Of a DNA stretch of 36,462 bases, positions 33,324 through 36,462 are shown piece by piece. The notes under the pieces were generated by a model. The model had not been told where the DNA came from. It did not search any database and saw only the letters and a program-made list of their open reading frames with translations. This stretch comes from an uncultured Bacteroidota bacterium (GTDB lineage Bacteria; Bacteroidota; Bacteroidia; Chitinophagales; Chitinophagaceae), in NCBI GenBank assembly GCA_903929425.1, contig CAIYUO010000041.1, positions 1 to 36,462 on the forward strand, given 5' to 3'. A program made the translations under genes and the position numbers. The stretch's first letter is position 1. Each line of letters opens with the position of its first letter.

Positions 33324-34409
33324 CTATTTTGTGATATCAATATTGGATAAAGACTTACCGATTTTTAATTTAGAGCCATCCTTCACAAACAACATACCTG
33401 CTACAATTACGCTATCACCTACTTGTAATCCTTTTGTAATTTCAACTGCTGTTTGCGTACGATATCCTGTTTCGACATTCACAAATTTTGCTTGTCCATT
33501 TTTTACAACCACTATTTGTTTTGATTTTGAATCAGGAATGATCACATTAGATGGTACCATTATACTTGGAGCAGCATTTTTTTGTTGTAAATACACTTTT
33601 GTATAAGCACCTGGTAAAATATTACCTTTAAAACTAGTACGAACTTTTAAATTTCTAGAAGCCGCAATAATTTGCGGTTCAATAGCAGTAATAGTAGCTT
33701 CCATTTTTTTATCTCCCGAATTCAATGTGCTAATGCTAATTTTGTTGCCAACCTTTACATAGGAACCATACAATTCAGGTATCGTAAAATCCATTTTTAA
33801 TTTATCTAAACTTTGTAATGTCGCAATAGTGGTTGCCGTGTTAATATAAGCACCTACACTCACTTGTCTTAAACCAATTTGGCCGGTAAATGGAGCTTTA
33901 ATAACTGTTTTATCAATTAAGGACTGAGTATAGGAAATGTCAGCTTGAATACTTTTAACTTGTTGTAATGAAACATCATAGTCACTTTGATTGATGGCCT
34001 TTACAGCAAGTAATTGTTTATTTCTTTGTTCATTGATAAATGCCAAGTCCAATTGTACTTTTGCCTTTGATAGTTGGGCTTGTAAATCGGCATCATTTAA
34101 ACGAGCAATAATGGTACCTGCTTTAATAAGCTTACCCTCTGGCACTTGTAAAAAAGTGATACGCCCATTTACCTCAGGATGCAATTCAACATAGTCATTG
34201 GCAAGCACTGAACCGTTCACTTCAATTTGTTTTTCAACTTTTTGGGCTTCGACAACCGTTACATCAACTGAAACGGATGAGTTTGGATTAAACTTATCAA
34301 TAGATTTAGGTTTTTCTTTACAAGCTACAACCCCTAAAATAAGTGAAAGGGTAAATAAATGAATCTTTCTCAAGTGACTGAATTTTAGTGAATAAAGATA
34401 GCTAAACAT
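33324..34409 (-). CDS. RND efflux periplasmic adaptor (membrane fusion protein) lipoprotein
   Basis: A 361-residue HlyD/AcrA-type adaptor. The signal ends in a lipobox (LILGVVAC, lipidated C30). The biotinyl-lipoyl half-motifs (VNGRITFLQVPEGKLIKAGTIIARLND and TVIKAPFTGQIGLRQVSVGAYI) flank a short alpha-helical hairpin (about residues 105-165). The beta-barrel and membrane-proximal domains follow. It should link the downstream pump to an outer-membrane channel. It lies 50 bases after the carboxypeptidase-regulatory-like gene and 24 bases before the pump gene, in one probable transcript. Confidence 0.94.
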   Translation of the reverse strand: MFSYLYSLKFSHLRKIHLFTLSLILGVVACKEKPKSIDKFNPNSSVSVDVTVVEAQKVEKQIEVNGSVLANDYVELHPEVNGRITFLQVPEGKLIKAGTIIARLNDADLQAQLSKAKVQLDLAFINEQRNKQLLAVKAINQSDYDVSLQQVKSIQADISYTQSLIDKTVIKAPFTGQIGLRQVSVGAYINTATTIATLQSLDKLKMDFTIPELYGSYVKVGNKISISTLNSGDKKMEATITAIEPQIIAASRNLKVRTSFKGNILPGAYTKVYLQQKNAAPSIMVPSNVIIPDSKSKQIVVVKNGQAKFVNVETGYRTQTAVEITKGLQVGDSVIVAGMLFVKDGSKLKIGKSLSNIDITK

Positions 34410-34459
34410 AAGGTTTTATGAAAATAAAATAGATGAATGGCTAATCACTTACCCCAACC

Positions 34460-35191
34460 CTAATGCGCTTTTTTATATTCACTGTATTTTTTTTGAATAT
34501 AAAGCCCTAATTCCAAATCATTTAATACCCCCAATAGATCATAAGAGGGTCTTGAAAAGGCCATAAAATTAGTAAGCGACGCTCCCTCCAAATGGGTTAA
34601 CTTTTGTACAAATCGCTTAGTAAACCTGTAATCAACATACTTATCTCGCTCTTGAGAAACGAGCCTTTTTTGCAAAAATTGTAAATTTCTATTTCTGTGA
34701 AAACGAAACATGTTGATGATCTCATTTAAATCTAATCCCACCGTTAATCCACCAGACCCAAATAGTTGTTGATTATTGCTAAGTCTCAAGCCAGGTGGTT
34801 GATAATTAAAGTACTTGGCATAGTCATTTCTATTTTGAATGGAGTCAAGCCTATAATAACTATTTCTAACCCGAACTTCAGGGAGGTCATATCCTGGAAC
34901 GTGTATCATAATATTAAAATTATGTGGATCGGAAACGGTATCCACGGGAAACTTTTGAGTGTTTTTACCAAATAGAGAAAACCATAATGAATCCTTTGAT
35001 TTTACGGTGATAATGTACCTACCTAAGGAATCGGTTGTGGTTTGATTTTGGCCACTACTTACAATGACAGACTCAATGGGGCGACGGCCAGATATATCAA
35101 ATACATTTCCGCTAACTGTAATGCTTTGTGCATTTGATTTAATTGCAAAACACAAGAAAAATATTATTATCCTAAAATTCCCAATCTTCAT
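34460..35191 (-). CDS. Secreted CarboxypepD_reg-like domain protein
   Basis: A 243-residue exported protein with signal peptide MKIGNFRIIIFFLCFAIKSNAQS. Residues 24-100 form a carboxypeptidase-regulatory-like beta sandwich (ITVSGNVFDISGRRPIESVIVSS, then TTDSLGRYIITV), the same module that begins many TonB-dependent receptors. The rest (about 100-243) is helical, basic and not recognised; no TonB barrel follows. Proteins of this layout are common in Bacteroidota and are of unknown function. It is the first gene of the run leading to the RND adaptor, pump and GH130 gene. A TTCCTTTG element (one mismatch to the -7 consensus) lies on the minus strand at about 35213-35206. Confidence 0.85.
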   Translation of the reverse strand: MKIGNFRIIIFFLCFAIKSNAQSITVSGNVFDISGRRPIESVIVSSGQNQTTTDSLGRYIITVKSKDSLWFSLFGKNTQKFPVDTVSDPHNFNIMIHVPGYDLPEVRVRNSYYRLDSIQNRNDYAKYFNYQPPGLRLSNNQQLFGSGGLTVGLDLNEIINMFRFHRNRNLQFLQKRLVSQERDKYVDYRFTKRFVQKLTHLEGASLTNFMAFSRPSYDLLGVLNDLELGLYIQKKYSEYKKAH

Positions 35192-35291
35192 TATTACAAT
35201 ATTAGCAAAGGAAAATTTAATAAAATAATAATGGGAATTAAATTAACAGGTTTTTACCTTTTATTTTTTTTAATGCTTAAAATAACTTCCA

Positions 35292-36462
35292 TTATGTAAA
35301 CAAAACACTTATTACACCTATCCCCATAACACATAGTACTAGCCAATGTGTGGCTATTTTTTTGGTGTATAATAAATAAGTGCTCCCCAATAATATACTC
35401 AAATTAATCAAAATCGACGGCCCATTATTAAACTGCATACTTTGCAATAAATCCTTTAAAAAATACATACTCGCCCCTAACATGATACCCACAACAGCAG
35501 CGTTAATGCCCTCTAAGGAGCGATATACCACTGCATATTTTTTCAGATTTTCCCAAATAGGAAAAGCAAAAAGTACAATAAAAAAGCTAGGTAAAAAGGC
35601 GCCTAATGTGGCTATAATGGCTCCTGCAATTTGCCAAGAAACACTATTGTTTTTAACTGCCATAGCACCGGCATAACTTGTTATGGCCCAAACGGGTCCA
35701 GGCAGTACTCTTCCTATACCTACACCCGTTAAAAATTCTTCACTTGAAACCTTAATGACATCTCTTTTACCCTGAATCACTTTATTGGACAAGGGACGTG
35801 ATACATATTGCTCATACATCAATGGCACTAAAACATCACCACCCCCAAAAACAAAAGTGCCAAATCGATAATTCGTTTCAAAAAGATTAAACATTTTTTG
35901 ATGAGGCCAATTTTCCTTTGATGCTTTTTCGGATAAAAATCCTGCAGTTAAAAATAAAATGAGAAAAACAATAATAGGTCTGGCATTTACTTTTATTTTT
36001 TGTACCTGCATTTCAGGAATTCTTTTTTTACTAAAGTTGGTTACAATGCCTCCAAAAATAATTAAAAGTGGAATGGTCCAAGGTGATTTAAAAGCAAGTA
36101 ATACAATTATAAAAGTAGCTATTAAAATAAATTGAGTAATGGTGTTATTAATGGCTTTAGCATATAATGCAAAGGTTGCACTTAAAATAAATGCAATGGA
36201 CATTGGTTTTAGAAATAGGAATGTATTAAAGGTGTTTTTTAAAATAGCATTCGAATACAAAATGGCAATCAATGTCATTATGGAGCAAGCCGGCAACAAC
36301 CATACTAATAAAGTTAAAAAAGCTAATGGGTATCCCCCTTTTTTATAGCCAATGAGTATGATGGTTTGAGTAGAAGTTGCCCCAGGAAGCATTTGACATA
36401 ATGCATTGTATTCCATAAGTGTTTCTGAACTAAGCTCTTTTCTTTTTTCAACAAATCTTGAC
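35292..36462 (-). CDS. Chromate transporter (ChrA family), N-terminus cut off by window edge
   Basis: A membrane protein of the CHR family with two homologous halves. The reading frame is open upstream of the first in-frame ATG (36416) to the end of the window. The extra residues (SRFVEKRKELSSETL) continue into MEYNALCQMLPGATSTQTIILIGYKKGG, the family motif, so the gene starts beyond the window and about 390 residues are visible. The second half starts with the signature RFGTFVFGGGDVLVPLMYEQYV and contains GVGIGRVLPGPVWAITSYAGAMA. ChrA proteins export chromate, but many homologues probably carry other anions. No regulator or resistance cluster is visible. Confidence 0.9.
   Translation of the reverse strand, partial: SRFVEKRKELSSETLMEYNALCQMLPGATSTQTIILIGYKKGGYPLAFLTLLVWLLPACSIMTLIAILYSNAILKNTFNTFLFLKPMSIAFILSATFALYAKAINNTITQFILIATFIIVLLAFKSPWTIPLLIIFGGIVTNFSKKRIPEMQVQKIKVNARPIIVFLILFLTAGFLSEKASKENWPHQKMFNLFETNYRFGTFVFGGGDVLVPLMYEQYVSRPLSNKVIQGKRDVIKVSSEEFLTGVGIGRVLPGPVWAITSYAGAMAVKNNSVSWQIAGAIIATLGAFLPSFFIVLFAFPIWENLKKYAVVYRSLEGINAAVVGIMLGASMYFLKDLLQSMQFNNGPSILINLSILLGSTYLLYTKKIATHWLVLCVMGIGVISVLFT

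Overview
This AT-rich window (roughly 35-37% GC by eye) comes from a Bacteroidota chromosome, most likely order Chitinophagales. The evidence is the gene set (GldH lipoprotein, Bacteroidota-type RicT/PSP1, HU next to RNase G, a tiny COX24-like ribosomal protein), the lack of Shine-Dalgarno sequences, and several promoters of the Bacteroidota type (TTTG, then TAnnTTTG close to the start). It is a dense housekeeping region. I see no tRNA, rRNA, insertion sequence, prophage or CRISPR, and no gene-free stretch longer than 300 bases.

Layout. 1-8.5 kb, plus strand: HU, a TPR membrane protein, a 31-aa ribosomal-type protein, RNase G, RadA, ComF, a secreted glutathione peroxidase, DNA polymerase III delta' and RicT. 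8.6-12.3 kb: an M3 oligopeptidase (minus) divergent from MutL (plus). 12.3-18.6 kb, minus strand: a Nudix-type regulator, then the tightly packed run yicC-gldH-histidine kinase-response regulator, then an arginase-fold protein and a PBP4-type DD-carboxypeptidase lipoprotein. 18.7-20.8 kb: ligA (plus), divergent from the Nudix regulator. 21.0-23.2 kb, minus strand: asd and a PfkB kinase. 23.4-25.0 kb, plus strand: a TetR regulator and obgE. 25.1-28.1 kb, minus strand: typA and a DUF5009/HGSNAT-like membrane protein. 28.2-29.1 kb: an alpha/beta hydrolase (plus). 29.1-35.2 kb, minus strand: a putative four-gene operon (carboxypeptidase-regulatory-like protein, RND adaptor, RND pump, GH130 lipoprotein). 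35.3 kb to the edge: a chromate transporter (minus), cut off at its N-terminal side by the end of the window.

The most interesting element is the 270-bp gap between the PfkB kinase and asd. On the minus strand it holds, in order, a good Bacteroidota promoter, a 14-codon ORF encoding MMKNKHTKQIKKPR (five Lys, plus Met, Thr and Ile, all end products of the aspartate pathway), a hairpin whose loop is the ORF stop codon, an alternative 11-bp helix, and a 9-bp terminator stem with a U-tract, all upstream of asd. This is the full logic of a ribosome-mediated transcription attenuator controlling aspartate-semialdehyde dehydrogenase.

Other points of interest are apparent losses of catalytic residues in three proteins (the MutL endonuclease site, the arginase-fold metal site and the Nudix box of the regulator), a possible structured leader before RNase G, promoters so close to the start codon that the mRNAs may be leaderless, and a GH130 glycosidase/phosphorylase gene in what looks like an RND efflux operon.
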